A stretch of 64,000 bases of DNA from Sphingomonas sp. Root241 (GCF_001428865.1 NZ_LMIV01000003.1:251742-315741), one strand, 5' to 3'; numbered from the stretch's first letter, positions 16,140 through 26,021 are shown. Numbers and translations are program-made. The notes: a model not told the origin generated them from the sequence alone.

Positions 16140-17951
16140 ATGCGCGCCGCCTTCCTTGCCGCCACGGCACTCACCCTAGGCGCGGCCGCTCCCCCGCCGT
16201 TGCCGGTCCATCTCAACCAGATCGGTTTCGAGCCCGGCGATGCCAAGATCGCGATCGTCGGCGGGGGATCGGCGCCGCTGGCCTGGACATTGTACGATGC
16301 CGCTGGCCGCGCCGTCCGGCAGGGCAAGGCGCAGCCTTTCGGGCAGGATGCGGCGTCCGGAGCGGAGGTCCAGCGGATCGACTTCAGCGATTTCCGCACG
16401 CCGGGCGAAGGCTATCGCCTGGTCGTCGACGGTTCGCCGAGCAACGCCTTCGCGATCCGCGATGGCATCTATGCGCCGCTCGCCCGGGACGCAGTCGCTT
16501 TCTTCTATCACCAGCGCGCGGGTGTGCCGATCGAGGCGCGGCTGGTCGGCGCGACATGGGCACGGCCGGCGGGACATCCGAAGGAAGTCGCCAAATGCTT
16601 CGCGGGGCGCGACGAGCGCGGGATCCACTGGCCGGGATGCGGCTATGCGCTCGACGTTACCGGAGGCTGGTATGACGCCGGCGACCACGGGAAGTACGTG
16701 GTCAATGGCGGCATTTCTTTATGGACCCTGCTCAATGCCTATGAACGGCGGCCGGCGGCGTTCGGCGATGCCAGCCTGAAGATCCCCGAAGCCGGCAATC
16801 GCGTCAGCGACCTGCTCGACGAAGCACGTTTCGAGATGGAGTTCCTGCTCCGTATGCAGATCGCCGATGGCGTTCGCGCGCGTGTCCCGGCCGGCGCGCC
16901 GAAGCCTGCCAAGGCGGGCAGGCCGCCCTGGGAAACCGAGCCCGCCGATTTCGCCGAGATCGATGCCGGCGGGATGGCGCACCAGAAGGTCGCCGACCGC
17001 AACTGGACGAAATTGCCGATGCCGCCGCAGGACGATCCGGAAGAGCGGCTGCTCTATCCGCCGACCACCGCGGCGACGCTCAACCTTGCCGCCACCGCGG
17101 CGCAGTGCGCGCGGCTGTGGCGGGGCGTGGACGATGCCTTCGCCGCGCGCTGCCTCGCCGCCGCCGAACGCGCGTGGAAGGCGGCGAAGCGCAACCCGCA
17201 AGTCTATGCCACCAGCAGCTTCACCGGCAGCGGCGGCTATGGCGACGGCGACGTCTCGGACGAATTCTACTGGGCGGCGGCGGAGCTGCTCGCCACTACC
17301 GGCGGAGCGGAATGTCGCGATGCAGTGACGGGATCGCGGCATTTTCGTGCCGATCTGGGAGAACCCGGCTGGCCGAGCACCGCGACTTTGGGCACGATCA
17401 CGCTGGCGACCGTGCGCAATGCGCTGCCCAAGAGCGAGATCGACCGGCTTCGCGGCAGGATCGTCGCCGCGGCGGACCGCTTCCTGGCCGACGAGAAGGG
17501 CAATGGCTACGGCATCCCCTATGTGGCGAAGGATTATCCCTGGGGATCGAACTCGAGCCTGCTCAACCGCGCGATGCTGCTCGGGCTGGCGCACGACTTC
17601 ACCGGCGATGCCAAATACCGCGCGGGTGTCGTCGCCGCGATGGACTATGTCCTCGGCCGCAATCCGCTCGGCCAGTCCTATGTCAGCGGCTATGGCGTGC
17701 GGCCGCTGATGAACCCGCACCACCGCTTCTGGGCGCATTCGATCGATCCGAAGCTGCCGGGGCCGCCGCCGGGGGTGCTCTCGGGCGGGCCCAATTCGAC
17801 GGCGATGAGCGATGATGTGGCGGGGGCGATGCGCGGCAAGTGTGCCCCGCAGACGTGCTGGGCCGACGACGTCAATGCCTATGCGCTCAACGAAGTGGCG
17901 ATCAACTGGAACGCGCCGTTGTTCTGGGTCGCGGCGTGGCTGGACGATTAG
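16140..17951 (+). CDS. GH9 endoglucanase-type glycoside hydrolase with N-terminal Ig-like domain, exported
   Basis: This 603-residue enzyme has a signal peptide (AAFLAATALTLGAAA). An N-terminal CelD-type Ig-like domain covers roughly residues 20-110 (VHLNQIGFEPGDAKIAIV), followed by an (alpha/alpha)6 barrel. The GH9 signature GGWYDAGDHGKYV contains Asp179 and Asp182, and Glu585 (YALNEVAINWN) is the acid. GGAG lies 9 nt before ATG 16140, preferred over ATG 16125. GH9 enzymes act on beta-1,4-glucans or related glucosidic substrates, so the locus may handle cellulose, xyloglucan or cello-oligosaccharides besides xylan. No operator palindrome was seen directly upstream, so it may rely on read-through. 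Confidence 0.92.
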   Translation: MRAAFLAATALTLGAAAPPPLPVHLNQIGFEPGDAKIAIVGGGSAPLAWTLYDAAGRAVRQGKAQPFGQDAASGAEVQRIDFSDFRTPGEGYRLVVDGSPSNAFAIRDGIYAPLARDAVAFFYHQRAGVPIEARLVGATWARPAGHPKEVAKCFAGRDERGIHWPGCGYALDVTGGWYDAGDHGKYVVNGGISLWTLLNAYERRPAAFGDASLKIPEAGNRVSDLLDEARFEMEFLLRMQIADGVRARVPAGAPKPAKAGRPPWETEPADFAEIDAGGMAHQKVADRNWTKLPMPPQDDPEERLLYPPTTAATLNLAATAAQCARLWRGVDDAFAARCLAAAERAWKAAKRNPQVYATSSFTGSGGYGDGDVSDEFYWAAAELLATTGGAECRDAVTGSRHFRADLGEPGWPSTATLGTITLATVRNALPKSEIDRLRGRIVAAADRFLADEKGNGYGIPYVAKDYPWGSNSSLLNRAMLLGLAHDFTGDAKYRAGVVAAMDYVLGRNPLGQSYVSGYGVRPLMNPHHRFWAHSIDPKLPGPPPGVLSGGPNSTAMSDDVAGAMRGKCAPQTCWADDVNAYALNEVAINWNAPLFWVAAWLDD

Positions 17952-17953
17952 AC

Positions 17954-18036
17954 CGTCATCCCGGCGAAAGCCGGGATCTCAGGCGGCTAGTGCAGGACGA
18001 GAGCCGCACGAGGCCCCGGCTTTCGCCGGGGTGACG
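17954..18036. repeat. REP-like inverted unit between convergent genes
   Basis: Arms beginning CGTCATCCCGGCGAAAGC and ending GCTTTCGCCGGGGTGACG pair almost perfectly across about 40 nt. The unit sits between the GH9 stop and the GH3 stop and may terminate both transcripts. Confidence 0.65.
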
Positions 18037-18041
18037 GTTGG

Positions 18042-20441
18042 TTACTTCACGGTCAGCGTGGTGCTCTTGAGCTTCACCGAATCCGGCCCGGACGAGATCG
18101 TGAACGTCCCCGGCTCGACGACGCGCTTCATGTCGAGGTTCCAGAGCGACAGGTCGCGCGGCGTGAGCTCGAAAGTGACGGTCTTCTTCTCGCCGGGCTT
18201 GAGGCTGACGCGCTCGAAGCGCTTCAATTCCTTCACCGGCCGCGTGACGCTGGCCAGATCGTCGCGGACATAGAGCTGGACGACTTCGTCACCGGCGCGG
18301 GTGCCCGTGTTGGTCACGTCCACCGTCACCTTGACGTTGTTGTACCGCCCGATCGTCGGCGTCGCGAGCACCGGGGCGGCGATGTCGAACGTCGTGTACG
18401 AAAGCCCGTAGCCGAACGGATAAAGCGGGCTGGTCTCGGCGAAGAGATAGCCGCGGCGCGCGCTCGGCTTGTGGTTGTAGAACATCGGCAGCTGGCCGAC
18501 GTCGCGTGCGATCGTCACCGGCAGCTTGCCGCCGGGGTTGGCGCGTCCGAACACCACGTCGGCGACGGCGTTGCCGGTCTCCTGGCCGAGATACCAGCCC
18601 TCGATCAGCGCCGGGGCGTTCTCGGAGAGATACTTCACCGACAGCGGCCGCCCATTGAGCAGCAGCACCACCACCGGCTTGCCGAGTGCGAAGATCTCCT
18701 TGGCGAGCTGGTTCTGCGGGCCGATCAGCTCCAGGCTGTTGCGGTCGCCGAGATGGTTGTCCGCCCAGGCCTCGCGGCTGAGCTGCTCGTTGTCGCCGAG
18801 CACGAGCAGCACGACATCCGCGTTCTTGGCGGTCTCGATCGCCTCGGCGCGCAATTTGTCGTTGGTGGCCTCGTCGACCAGTTCGACCGCGTCGGCCGCC
18901 CAGGCGCGGCTCTTGGTGAGCTTCACGCCCTCGGCGAAATCGACTTCGAACTTGCCCTTGCCCTCGGCCTTCAGTCCCTCGAGCACGCTGACGACGTGGC
19001 GCGGCACGTCGCTGTATCCGCCGATCGGCGTGTCACTGGCGTGCGTGCCGATCACTGCCATCCGCTTGATCTTGCTCGCGTCGAGCGGGAGCAGGCCCTT
19101 GTCGTTCTTGAGCAGGACGATCGCTTCGCGCGCCGCCTCGCGAGCGAGGGCGATGGCATCGGTCGTCTCGGTCTTGGCCGCGGCGGCCTTGACGTCGACA
19201 TAGGGGTTCTCGAACAGCCCGGCGTTGAACTTGAGCTTGAGAATACGGCGCACCGACTCGTCGATCTGCGCCTCGCTCACCCGGCCTTCGCGGACCAGCT
19301 GAGGCAGCAACGCATAGGCCTCGGCATCGGGAGTCTCGAAGTCGACGGTCGCGTCGAGCGCGCGGACCGCGGCATCGCCGAGATTGTCGAACAGCTTGTG
19401 CCGCGTCATCAGCTCGCGGATCGCGAAATAGTCGCTGAGCACCACGCCCTTGAAGCCCCATTCCTGGCGCAGCACGTCGTGGAGCAGCCAGCGATTGGCG
19501 TGGCTCGGGATGCCGTCGATCTCGTTGTACGAGGGCATTACCGACATCACCGGCAGCTCGGTGACCGCGCGCTCGAACGGCGGGAAGAAGACTTCGCGCA
19601 GCGTCCTCTCGGAGACGTTGGCGGGGCCGATATTGGTGCCGCTCTCGGGCTGGCCGTGCCCGGTCATGTGCTTGAGCGTGACGTAGACCTTGTCCTTGGC
19701 CAGCGGCAGCGTGGTGCCCTGGAAGCCGCGGATCGCGGCGAGGCCCATCTCGCCGACCAGATAGGGGTCCTCGCCGTAGGTTTCCTCGATCCGGCCCCAG
19801 CGCGGATCGCGGGCGACGTCGACGACGGGCGCGAGCGCTAGATTGGCGCCGCGGGCGCGCATCTCGCGTGCGGCGACCGAGAAGATCTGCTCCTGAAGCT
19901 TGGGGTTCCAGGTGCTGGCGAGTGCGATCGCTTGCGGGAAGCTGGTTGCGCCGGGGGCGACATAACCGTGCAGCGCCTCCTCGTGCATGATCAGGGGAAT
20001 GCCGAGCCGGGTCTTCTCGACCGCCCATTTCTGCGCGGCGTTGATGTAGCGGGCGGTATCCTCGGCGCTGCGGTTGACGGTGCCGGCGGCGGCGCCCGCA
20101 GCGGGACCCTGGGTGATCGCGCGGCGGTCATAAGGGCGCGAAATCTGGCCGAGGCCGTTGGGGAAGTTCCGGCTCGCCTTTTGCGCGTCGAACTCGCCTT
20201 CGGGCGTCTGGATCTTCTCCTTCTGGAGCCAGATCGCGACCATCTGCTGGACCTTCTCCTCCAGCGTCATCCGCTTGAGCAGGTCATCGACCCGTGCGTC
20301 GATCGGCTGCGAGGCGTCCTTGTAGAGCGGCTTGTCTGCCCGGGCGGTCTGGGTAGAGGCAGCCGGCGCGAGCGAAGGGGTGAGTGCAGTCGCGGCAATG
20401 GCGGCGAGCGCCGCGACGCGGAACCGGCGGGAAACGAGCAT
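18042..20441 (-). CDS. GH3 beta-glycosidase (beta-glucosidase/beta-xylosidase), exported
   Basis: This 799-residue exo-acting enzyme has a signal peptide (VAALAAIAATALTPSLAPAA) and the full GH3 architecture: TIM barrel, alpha/beta sandwich and C-terminal fibronectin-III-like domain (about 700-795, ELTPRDLSLWN). Diagnostic sites are RDPRWGRIEETYGEDP (211-226), KHMTGHG (257-263) and nucleophile Asp337 in VVLSDYFA. Most GH3 enzymes have SDW rather than SDY there. The start is supported by AGGAGAGG. It is divergent from lacI with operator 20485-20496 between. It would release glucose or xylose from oligosaccharides in the periplasm. Confidence 0.93.
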   Translation of the reverse strand: MLVSRRFRVAALAAIAATALTPSLAPAASTQTARADKPLYKDASQPIDARVDDLLKRMTLEEKVQQMVAIWLQKEKIQTPEGEFDAQKASRNFPNGLGQISRPYDRRAITQGPAAGAAAGTVNRSAEDTARYINAAQKWAVEKTRLGIPLIMHEEALHGYVAPGATSFPQAIALASTWNPKLQEQIFSVAAREMRARGANLALAPVVDVARDPRWGRIEETYGEDPYLVGEMGLAAIRGFQGTTLPLAKDKVYVTLKHMTGHGQPESGTNIGPANVSERTLREVFFPPFERAVTELPVMSVMPSYNEIDGIPSHANRWLLHDVLRQEWGFKGVVLSDYFAIRELMTRHKLFDNLGDAAVRALDATVDFETPDAEAYALLPQLVREGRVSEAQIDESVRRILKLKFNAGLFENPYVDVKAAAAKTETTDAIALAREAAREAIVLLKNDKGLLPLDASKIKRMAVIGTHASDTPIGGYSDVPRHVVSVLEGLKAEGKGKFEVDFAEGVKLTKSRAWAADAVELVDEATNDKLRAEAIETAKNADVVLLVLGDNEQLSREAWADNHLGDRNSLELIGPQNQLAKEIFALGKPVVVLLLNGRPLSVKYLSENAPALIEGWYLGQETGNAVADVVFGRANPGGKLPVTIARDVGQLPMFYNHKPSARRGYLFAETSPLYPFGYGLSYTTFDIAAPVLATPTIGRYNNVKVTVDVTNTGTRAGDEVVQLYVRDDLASVTRPVKELKRFERVSLKPGEKKTVTFELTPRDLSLWNLDMKRVVEPGTFTISSGPDSVKLKSTTLTVK

Positions 20442-20484
20442 GTGCCTCTCCTGATGCGCGCTGCGGCGCCTTTTGTCGTATTTT

Positions 20485-20496
20485 GGTAGCGCTATC
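20485..20496. promoter_or_regulatory. Operator GGTAGCGCTATC (GH3 / lacI divergent region)
   Basis: A member of the GnTAGCGCTAnC set, 44 bp from the GH3 start and about 100 bp from the LacI start. It suggests autoregulation of the LacI-family gene. Confidence 0.75.
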
Positions 20497-20598
20497 AGCT
20501 ATCGTCGGGTGGTTGCCGGGTCAACCGTAACGCAACCGGTTTCATGCCGATTGCATTCCGCGAAACCGCACCTTATGCCTCGGGCGCAAAGGATGGGG

Positions 20599-21729
20599 AT
20601 GAACAAACCTAGCCGAAGGAGCCGCGGTTCAGTCACCGTGCAGGACGTCGCACGCGCCGCTGGCGTGTCGGCGATGACGGTGTCGCGCGTGGTCAACGGG
20701 GGAACCAATGTGCGCGAGACCACGCGCACGGCGGTGCTCGCGGCGATCGCGCAGCTCAATTATTCGCCGAACAGCGCCGCGCGCAGCCTCGCCGCGGGCG
20801 ACGCGACGCAGATCGGCCTGCTCTATTCGAATCCTTCCGCCGCCTATCTGTCGCAATTCCTGATCGGTGCGCTCGCAGCGGCACGCCGCGCCGGCTGCCA
20901 CCTCGTGCTGGAAGCGTGTGAAAGCGAACGTCCGGACGAACAAGCCGAAGCCACCCGCAGCTTCGCCTCGACCAGCGTCGAGGGTGTGATCCTGCCGCCG
21001 CCGCTCTCCGAGGCCGCGCCGGTGCGCGCCGAGCTGGAGGCGGCGGGCATTCCCTGGGTGTCGGTTGCGATGGGCCTGCCGCCTGCGCGCAGCCTCAACG
21101 TCCGCATCGACGATTTCGAAGGCGCCGCGGCGATGACCCGGCATCTGCTCGACCTGGGGCATCGCGCGATCGGCTTCATCCGCGGCAACCCCAACCAGAC
21201 CTCCAGCGCCGAACGCTATCGCGGCTTCGCCGCCGCGCTCGAGGAAGCGGGGATCGATATCAAGTCGGTGCCGGTGGAGCAGGGCTATTTCACCTTCCGC
21301 TCGGGCATCGTCGCGGCCGAGCGGCTGCTCGACCGGCCCGAGCCGCCGACTGCGATCTTCGCCAGCAACGACGACATGGCCGCCGCCGCGGTGGGCGTCG
21401 CGCATCGCCGCGGGCTGCACGTGCCGCAGGATCTGAGCGTGGTCGGCTTCGACGATACCTCGCTCGCCACCACCGTCTGGCCTGAACTCACCACGGTGCG
21501 CCAGCCGATCTCGACGATGGCCGAAGAGGCGCTGACCTTGCTCCTCGCCCGCATTCGCGCGCACCGTTCGGCCGAGACCGACAAGCTGGAGGAGCAGGTG
21601 CTCGACCACGAGTTGATCGTGCGGGAATCCTCCGCACCGCCCAAAGGCGCGCGCCCGCCGTCGCCGAGCCGCGGCACCGCAGCCGGACGTCGCGGCGGCG
21701 GCACGGCATCCAACTCGGGCCTGCGCTAG
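20599..21729 (+). CDS. LacI-family transcriptional regulator of the xylan/xylose locus
   Basis: This 376-residue regulator has the LacI HTH (VTVQDVARAAGVSAMTVSRVVNG, about residues 12-34), the hinge helix NSAARSLAAG and a periplasmic-binding-protein-like effector domain (GFIRGNPNQTSSAERYRGF, FASNDDMAAAAV, SVVGFDDTSLAT, LTTVRQP). The C-terminus has an extra basic, Pro/Gly-rich tail. ATG 20599 is preferred: AAAGG lies 6 nt upstream, and the longer frame to 20473 would run across the operator at 20485 and has no extra domain. Its HTH class fits the GnTAGCGCTAnC sites. Xylose or a xylooligosaccharide as inducer is inference. Confidence 0.9.
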   Translation: MNKPSRRSRGSVTVQDVARAAGVSAMTVSRVVNGGTNVRETTRTAVLAAIAQLNYSPNSAARSLAAGDATQIGLLYSNPSAAYLSQFLIGALAAARRAGCHLVLEACESERPDEQAEATRSFASTSVEGVILPPPLSEAAPVRAELEAAGIPWVSVAMGLPPARSLNVRIDDFEGAAAMTRHLLDLGHRAIGFIRGNPNQTSSAERYRGFAAALEEAGIDIKSVPVEQGYFTFRSGIVAAERLLDRPEPPTAIFASNDDMAAAAVGVAHRRGLHVPQDLSVVGFDDTSLATTVWPELTTVRQPISTMAEEALTLLLARIRAHRSAETDKLEEQVLDHELIVRESSAPPKGARPPSPSRGTAAGRRGGGTASNSGLR

Positions 21730-21762
21730 AGGCGCTTGCATTTCCTCGGCGTCCGGGCCACC

Positions 21763-21774
21763 GTTACCGCTAAC
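21763..21774. promoter_or_regulatory. Operator variant GTTACCGCTAAC (MFS transporter-xylD)
   Basis: This differs from the palindromic consensus at one central base. It lies 45 bp upstream of the sugar-transporter ATG. Confidence 0.6.
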
Positions 21775-21818
21775 ACGCCGTGCCGGTCGCGCACGGGTGA
21801 CCAGGAGAGGAAGTGGGG

Positions 21819-23234
21819 ATGAATCAGACCGCCGAGAGGGCCAATATCGGCCTGATCAGCGCCATCGTCGCGGTCGCGACGATCGGCGGATTGCTTTTCG
21901 GATATGACAGCGGCGCCGTGAACGGCACCCAGCCCGGCCTCAAGGCGGCGTTCGCGCTCGACGATGCCGGCCTGGGCTTCACCGTGGGCTCGCTGCTGAT
22001 CGGCTGTTTCATCGGCGCGTTCTTCGCCGGCACCCTCGCCGACAAGATGGGCCGCCGCAACGTGATGCGGCTCGCCGCTATCCTGTTCCTCATCGGTGCG
22101 CTCGTCCAGGGGCTGGCGCATGACCACAACATCTTCGTCATCGCCCGTATCCTGGGCGGCATGGCGGTGGGCGCCGCTTCGGTGCTGTCGCCGGCCTATA
22201 TCTCCGAAGTCGCCCCCGCGAACATCCGCGGGCGGATGACGACGGTGCAGCAGATCATGATCATCTCGGGGCTCACCGCCGCGTTCGTGGTCAATTACTA
22301 TCTCGCCGGGGCCGCCGGCGCCTCGACCAATCCGTTCTGGGGCGGGATCGAGGCGTGGCGCTGGATGTACCTGATGCAGGCGCTGCCCGCCGCGGTGTTC
22401 CTGATCGCCTTGTTCTTCATCCCGGAGAGCCCGCGCTATCTCGTGTCCAAGGGCCGCAATCCCGATGCGCTTCGCGTTCTCACGGACCTGTTCGGCCCCA
22501 CCGAAGGCGGTCTCAAGCTCGCCGAGATCCAGGCGAGCTTCTCGGTAGACCACCGTCCGCGCCTGAGCGACGTGCTGACCCCCGCAGGCGGCCGCGGCTT
22601 CCTCGGCATCCGCGCGATCGTGTGGGCGGGCCTGCTGCTCGCGGTGTTCCAGCAGCTCGTCGGTATCAACGTGATCTTCTATTACGGCTCGACCCTCTGG
22701 CAGGCCGCCGGCTTCTCCGAGGCCGACTCGCTGCTCATCAACATCGTCTCGGGCGCGGTCTCGATCGCGGCTTGCTTCATCACCATCGCAGTGATCGACA
22801 AGGTCGGCCGCAAGCCGCTGCTGCTGATCGGCTCGGCAGGCATGGCGATCACGCTATTCGCGATGGTCTACGCGTTCAGCCAGGGTGCGCTGGTCGACAA
22901 CAAGCTTGTCTTGCCGGGGCAGAACGGAGTGATCGCAGTGGTCGCGGCCAATCTCTACGTGATCTTCTTCAACGTCTCCTGGGGCCCGGTGATGTGGGTC
23001 ATGCTCGGCGAGATGTTCCCGAACCAGATCCGCGGCTCGGCGCTTGCCGTGTGCGGCTTCGCGCAGTGGTTCGCCAATTATCTCATCGCGCAGGCATTCC
23101 CGATCATGCTGGCGGGCATCGGGCTCGCCGCAAGCTATAGCTTCTACGCCGTTTGCGCGGTGATCAGCTTCTTCCTCGTCCAGCGTTTCATCCAGGAGAC
23201 CAAGGGCAAGGAACTGGAAGCGATGGAAGGCTAG
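21819..23234 (+). CDS. MFS sugar:H+ symporter (sugar porter family, XylE-like)
   Basis: This 471-residue inner-membrane transporter has 12 predicted hydrophobic segments and the sugar-porter signatures: GGLLFGYDSGAVNG in TM1, GRR after TM2, PESPRYLVSKGR after TM6, QQLVGINVIFYYG in TM7, DKVGRKPLL after TM8, and QETKGKELE at the end. QQLVGIN..YY is the sugar-contact helix of XylE-type proteins. ATG 21819 follows AGGAGAGGA at good spacing. It is followed by xylD after 75 nt and preceded by an operator variant, so uptake of xylose or another pentose/hexose across the inner membrane is likely. Confidence 0.92.
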   Translation: MNQTAERANIGLISAIVAVATIGGLLFGYDSGAVNGTQPGLKAAFALDDAGLGFTVGSLLIGCFIGAFFAGTLADKMGRRNVMRLAAILFLIGALVQGLAHDHNIFVIARILGGMAVGAASVLSPAYISEVAPANIRGRMTTVQQIMIISGLTAAFVVNYYLAGAAGASTNPFWGGIEAWRWMYLMQALPAAVFLIALFFIPESPRYLVSKGRNPDALRVLTDLFGPTEGGLKLAEIQASFSVDHRPRLSDVLTPAGGRGFLGIRAIVWAGLLLAVFQQLVGINVIFYYGSTLWQAAGFSEADSLLINIVSGAVSIAACFITIAVIDKVGRKPLLLIGSAGMAITLFAMVYAFSQGALVDNKLVLPGQNGVIAVVAANLYVIFFNVSWGPVMWVMLGEMFPNQIRGSALAVCGFAQWFANYLIAQAFPIMLAGIGLAASYSFYAVCAVISFFLVQRFIQETKGKELEAMEG

Positions 23235-23309
23235 CCTTCCCGCGCCGACAATTTAAGGGAGGGGCGCGGGCCGCGAGGCCTGCGCCCCTCTGCACGACAA
23301 GAGGACGAT

Positions 23310-25085
23310 ATGACCCGTACGCCCGCCCGCCCGTTCCGCTCGCGCGAATGGTTCGCCGCGCCCGGCCGCAGCGACATGGCGGCGCTCTATCTCGAGCGCT
23401 TCATGAACTATGGCATCACCCCGGACGAGCTTCGCGGCGGCAAGCCAATCATCGGGATCGCGCAATCGGGCAGCGACATCGCGCCGTGCAACCGCATCCA
23501 CCTCGAGACGGTCAAGCGGGCACGGGAAGGCATCTTGGCGGCGGGCGGCGTGCCGATGGAGTTTCCGCTGCATCCGATCTTCGAGAATTGCCGCCGGCCG
23601 ACCGCGGCGCTCGATCGCAATCTCGCTTATCTGGGGCTGGTCGAGATCCTCAATGGCTATCCGATCGACGCGGTGATCCTGACCACCGGATGCGACAAGA
23701 CCACGCCGAGCTCGCTGATGGCGGCCTCCACTGTCGACATTCCGGCGATCGTCCTCTCGGGCGGGCCGATGCTCGACGGGTGGCACGAGGGCGAGCTGGT
23801 CGGATCGGGCACGGTCATCTGGCGCTCTCGTCGGAAGATGGCGGCGGGGGAGATCGACGAGGAGGAGTTCCTCCAGCGCGCGATGGAGAGCGCGCCGTCC
23901 TCCGGGCATTGCAACACGATGGGCACCGCATCGACGATGAACTCGATCGCCGAGGGACTGGGCATGTCGCTGCCGGGCTGCGCGATGATCCCGGCGCCGT
24001 ATCGCGAGCGCGGGCAGATGGCGTATGAGACCGGCAAGCGCATCGTCGAGATGGCCTATGAGGATCTGCGGCCCTCGAAGATTCTGAGCCGCGAGAGCTT
24101 CCTCAACGCGATCAAGCTGCTGACCGCGATCGGCGGATCGACCAACGCCCAGCCGCATCTCGTGGCGATGGCGCGGCATGCGGGGATCGAGATCACGCCG
24201 GACGACTGGCGCTCGGGCTATGACCTGCCGCTGATCGTCAACATGCAGCCGGCAGGCAAATATCTGTCCGAGCGCTTCCACCGTGCCGGGGGCATTCCCG
24301 CGGTGATCGCCGAGATGCTGGCGGCGGACGCGCTGGACGGCAATGTGATGACCTGCACCGGCAGGACGCTGGCCGAGAATGTCGCGGGCGCGCCCACGAA
24401 GGACCGCGACGTGATCCTGCCCTGGAATGCGCCGCTGATGGAGAAGGCCGGCTTCCTCGTGCTCACCGGCAATCTGTTCGACATGGCGATCATGAAGACC
24501 AGCGTGATCTCGGACGATTTCCGGGAGCGCTATCTCTCGCGGCCGGGGCATGAGGGCGTGTTCGAGGGGCGGGCAATCGTGTTCGACGGATCGGACGATT
24601 ATCACCACCGGATCAACGATCCCGCGCTGGAGATCGATGCAAACTGCATCCTCGTGATCCGCGGCGCCGGCGTGCTCGGCTGGCCGGGATCGGCCGAAGT
24701 GGTCAACATGCAGCCGCCCGATCATATCATCCAGCAAGGCATCATGAGCCTGCCGACCCTGGGCGACGGGCGGCAATCGGGGACGTCGGACAGCCCGTCG
24801 ATCCTCAATGCCTCACCCGAGAGCGCGGCGGGGGGCGGGCTTTCGTGGCTGCGGACCGGGGACATCATCCGCATCGACCTCAATGCGGGCACCGCCGACG
24901 CGCTGGTCGAGCCCGACGAGATCGCGTGGCGCAAGGCCGAGCCGGCACCGCCGATCCCCGAGAGCAACACGCCATGGGAGGAATTGTACCGCGAGAAGGT
25001 GGGGCAATTGGGCGAGGGCGGGGTGCTCGATTTCGCGCTGAAGTACCGTCGGACCAGCGAGAAGGTGCCGCGGCACAACCACTGA
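23310..25085 (+). CDS. xylD: D-xylonate dehydratase (IlvD/EDD family)
   Basis: This enzyme converts D-xylonate to 2-keto-3-deoxy-D-xylonate, the third step of the Weimberg pathway. The 591-residue protein is nearly collinear with Caulobacter crescentus XylD as I recall it. Fe-S-ligand-type cysteines are Cys60 (SDIAPCNRIH), Cys128 (TTGCDKTTP) and Cys201 (GHCNTMGTAST), at the positions known for that enzyme. Other landmarks are GGSTNAQPHLVAMARHAG and DGRQSGTSDSPSILNASPE, and the RHNH end. It lies downstream of the MFS transporter in the same direction. The match to the xylonate-specific subgroup rather than IlvD is strong. Confidence 0.95.
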   Translation: MTRTPARPFRSREWFAAPGRSDMAALYLERFMNYGITPDELRGGKPIIGIAQSGSDIAPCNRIHLETVKRAREGILAAGGVPMEFPLHPIFENCRRPTAALDRNLAYLGLVEILNGYPIDAVILTTGCDKTTPSSLMAASTVDIPAIVLSGGPMLDGWHEGELVGSGTVIWRSRRKMAAGEIDEEEFLQRAMESAPSSGHCNTMGTASTMNSIAEGLGMSLPGCAMIPAPYRERGQMAYETGKRIVEMAYEDLRPSKILSRESFLNAIKLLTAIGGSTNAQPHLVAMARHAGIEITPDDWRSGYDLPLIVNMQPAGKYLSERFHRAGGIPAVIAEMLAADALDGNVMTCTGRTLAENVAGAPTKDRDVILPWNAPLMEKAGFLVLTGNLFDMAIMKTSVISDDFRERYLSRPGHEGVFEGRAIVFDGSDDYHHRINDPALEIDANCILVIRGAGVLGWPGSAEVVNMQPPDHIIQQGIMSLPTLGDGRQSGTSDSPSILNASPESAAGGGLSWLRTGDIIRIDLNAGTADALVEPDEIAWRKAEPAPPIPESNTPWEELYREKVGQLGEGGVLDFALKYRRTSEKVPRHNH

Positions 25086-25294
25086 GTCGCGGCTGCGTGG
25101 AGGATTGCGAAGCTTAACTTCGCACTTTGCCTGCGGTTTGTGAAATTCCGTGGCGTGGTCGCGTACGTTTGTTGCGTGTGCGGGAGCGGCTTTCTCAACG
25201 GTTCAAAGAGCGGGGCGACGCGTTGCACGCCAAATCCTACTTTGGAAGCGCGATCCGGAATGTCCGACGGCCCTGGATCGGCTAGACACGGAGC

Positions 25295-25975
25295 ATGACG
25301 CATCCGCTTAATCGCCCGGCATGGACATCGCTGCGAACCCGTCAAGGGGCGCTGGCACGGGGCGAGGGCGCCGCGCTGCGGTACGACTCCGAATATGCCA
25401 TCTTCGCCGCGACTGCCGATCATGAACCGGCCTCGCTGGCGGCGCTGGGTGTGCTGATCTCTGCCACCGGCCCGGCGATCGTGCTGCAGAAGGACGCGCT
25501 GCCGCCGGTGCCGGGGACGCGCGTCGAGAAGCATCGGATGGGCGTGCAGATGGTGGCGGAAACGCTGTCCGGCGCCGGCGAGATCGACTTCGTCGAGCTG
25601 GGTGACGCCGACGCCGCCGAGATGCTGGCGCTCGCGACGCTGACCGAGCCGGGCCCGTTCTTCGCGCGGACGCATCGGTTGGGCGACTTCATCGGCATTC
25701 GCGACCAGGGGCGGCTGGTGGCGATGGCGGGCGAGCGGATGAAGCCCGACGGGTTCACCGAGGTCAGCGGCGTCTGCACGCATCCGGACTGGCGCGGGCG
25801 CGGCTATGCCGGCCGGCTGATGCGCGTGGTGGCGGCGCGGATCCTCGCGCGCGGCGAGGCGCCGTTCCTCCATGCCTATGCCGATAATCGCGGGGCGATC
25901 GCCTTGTACGAGAGCCTGGGCTTCCGGGTGCGGTGCGAGGTGAACGTGACCGTGCTGGAGCCGGCCGGCTCGTAA
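25295..25975 (+). CDS. GNAT-family N-acetyltransferase
   Basis: A 226-residue cytoplasmic protein whose C-terminal half is a GNAT (FR47-like) fold. EVSGVCTHPDWRGRGYAGRLMR contains the acetyl-CoA pyrophosphate-binding R/QxxGxG/A motif, and AYADNRGAIALYESLGFR is the usual final helix-strand. The N-terminal 100 residues resemble a second, degenerate acyltransferase half. The substrate cannot be predicted. The 209-bp gap after xylD contains nothing recognisable. It is not obviously linked to sugar use. Confidence 0.85.
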   Translation: MTHPLNRPAWTSLRTRQGALARGEGAALRYDSEYAIFAATADHEPASLAALGVLISATGPAIVLQKDALPPVPGTRVEKHRMGVQMVAETLSGAGEIDFVELGDADAAEMLALATLTEPGPFFARTHRLGDFIGIRDQGRLVAMAGERMKPDGFTEVSGVCTHPDWRGRGYAGRLMRVVAARILARGEAPFLHAYADNRGAIALYESLGFRVRCEVNVTVLEPAGS

Positions 25976-25985
25976 GGGGGGATGG

Positions 25986-26019
25986 ACCGAGCGCTGGAGC
26001 ATACCGAGCGCTGGAGCAT
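25986..26019. repeat. Perfect tandem duplication of a 17-bp unit
   Basis: ACCGAGCGCTGGAGCAT occurs twice head to tail, directly before the MITE-like element. It may be a slippage product. Confidence 0.7.
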
Positions 26020-26021
26020 AC

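Noticed and set aside
20473..20598. Longer N-terminus for the LacI regulator
   Set aside because: It would translate across the operator at 20485, adds no domain and lacks a ribosome site; ATG 20599 has one.
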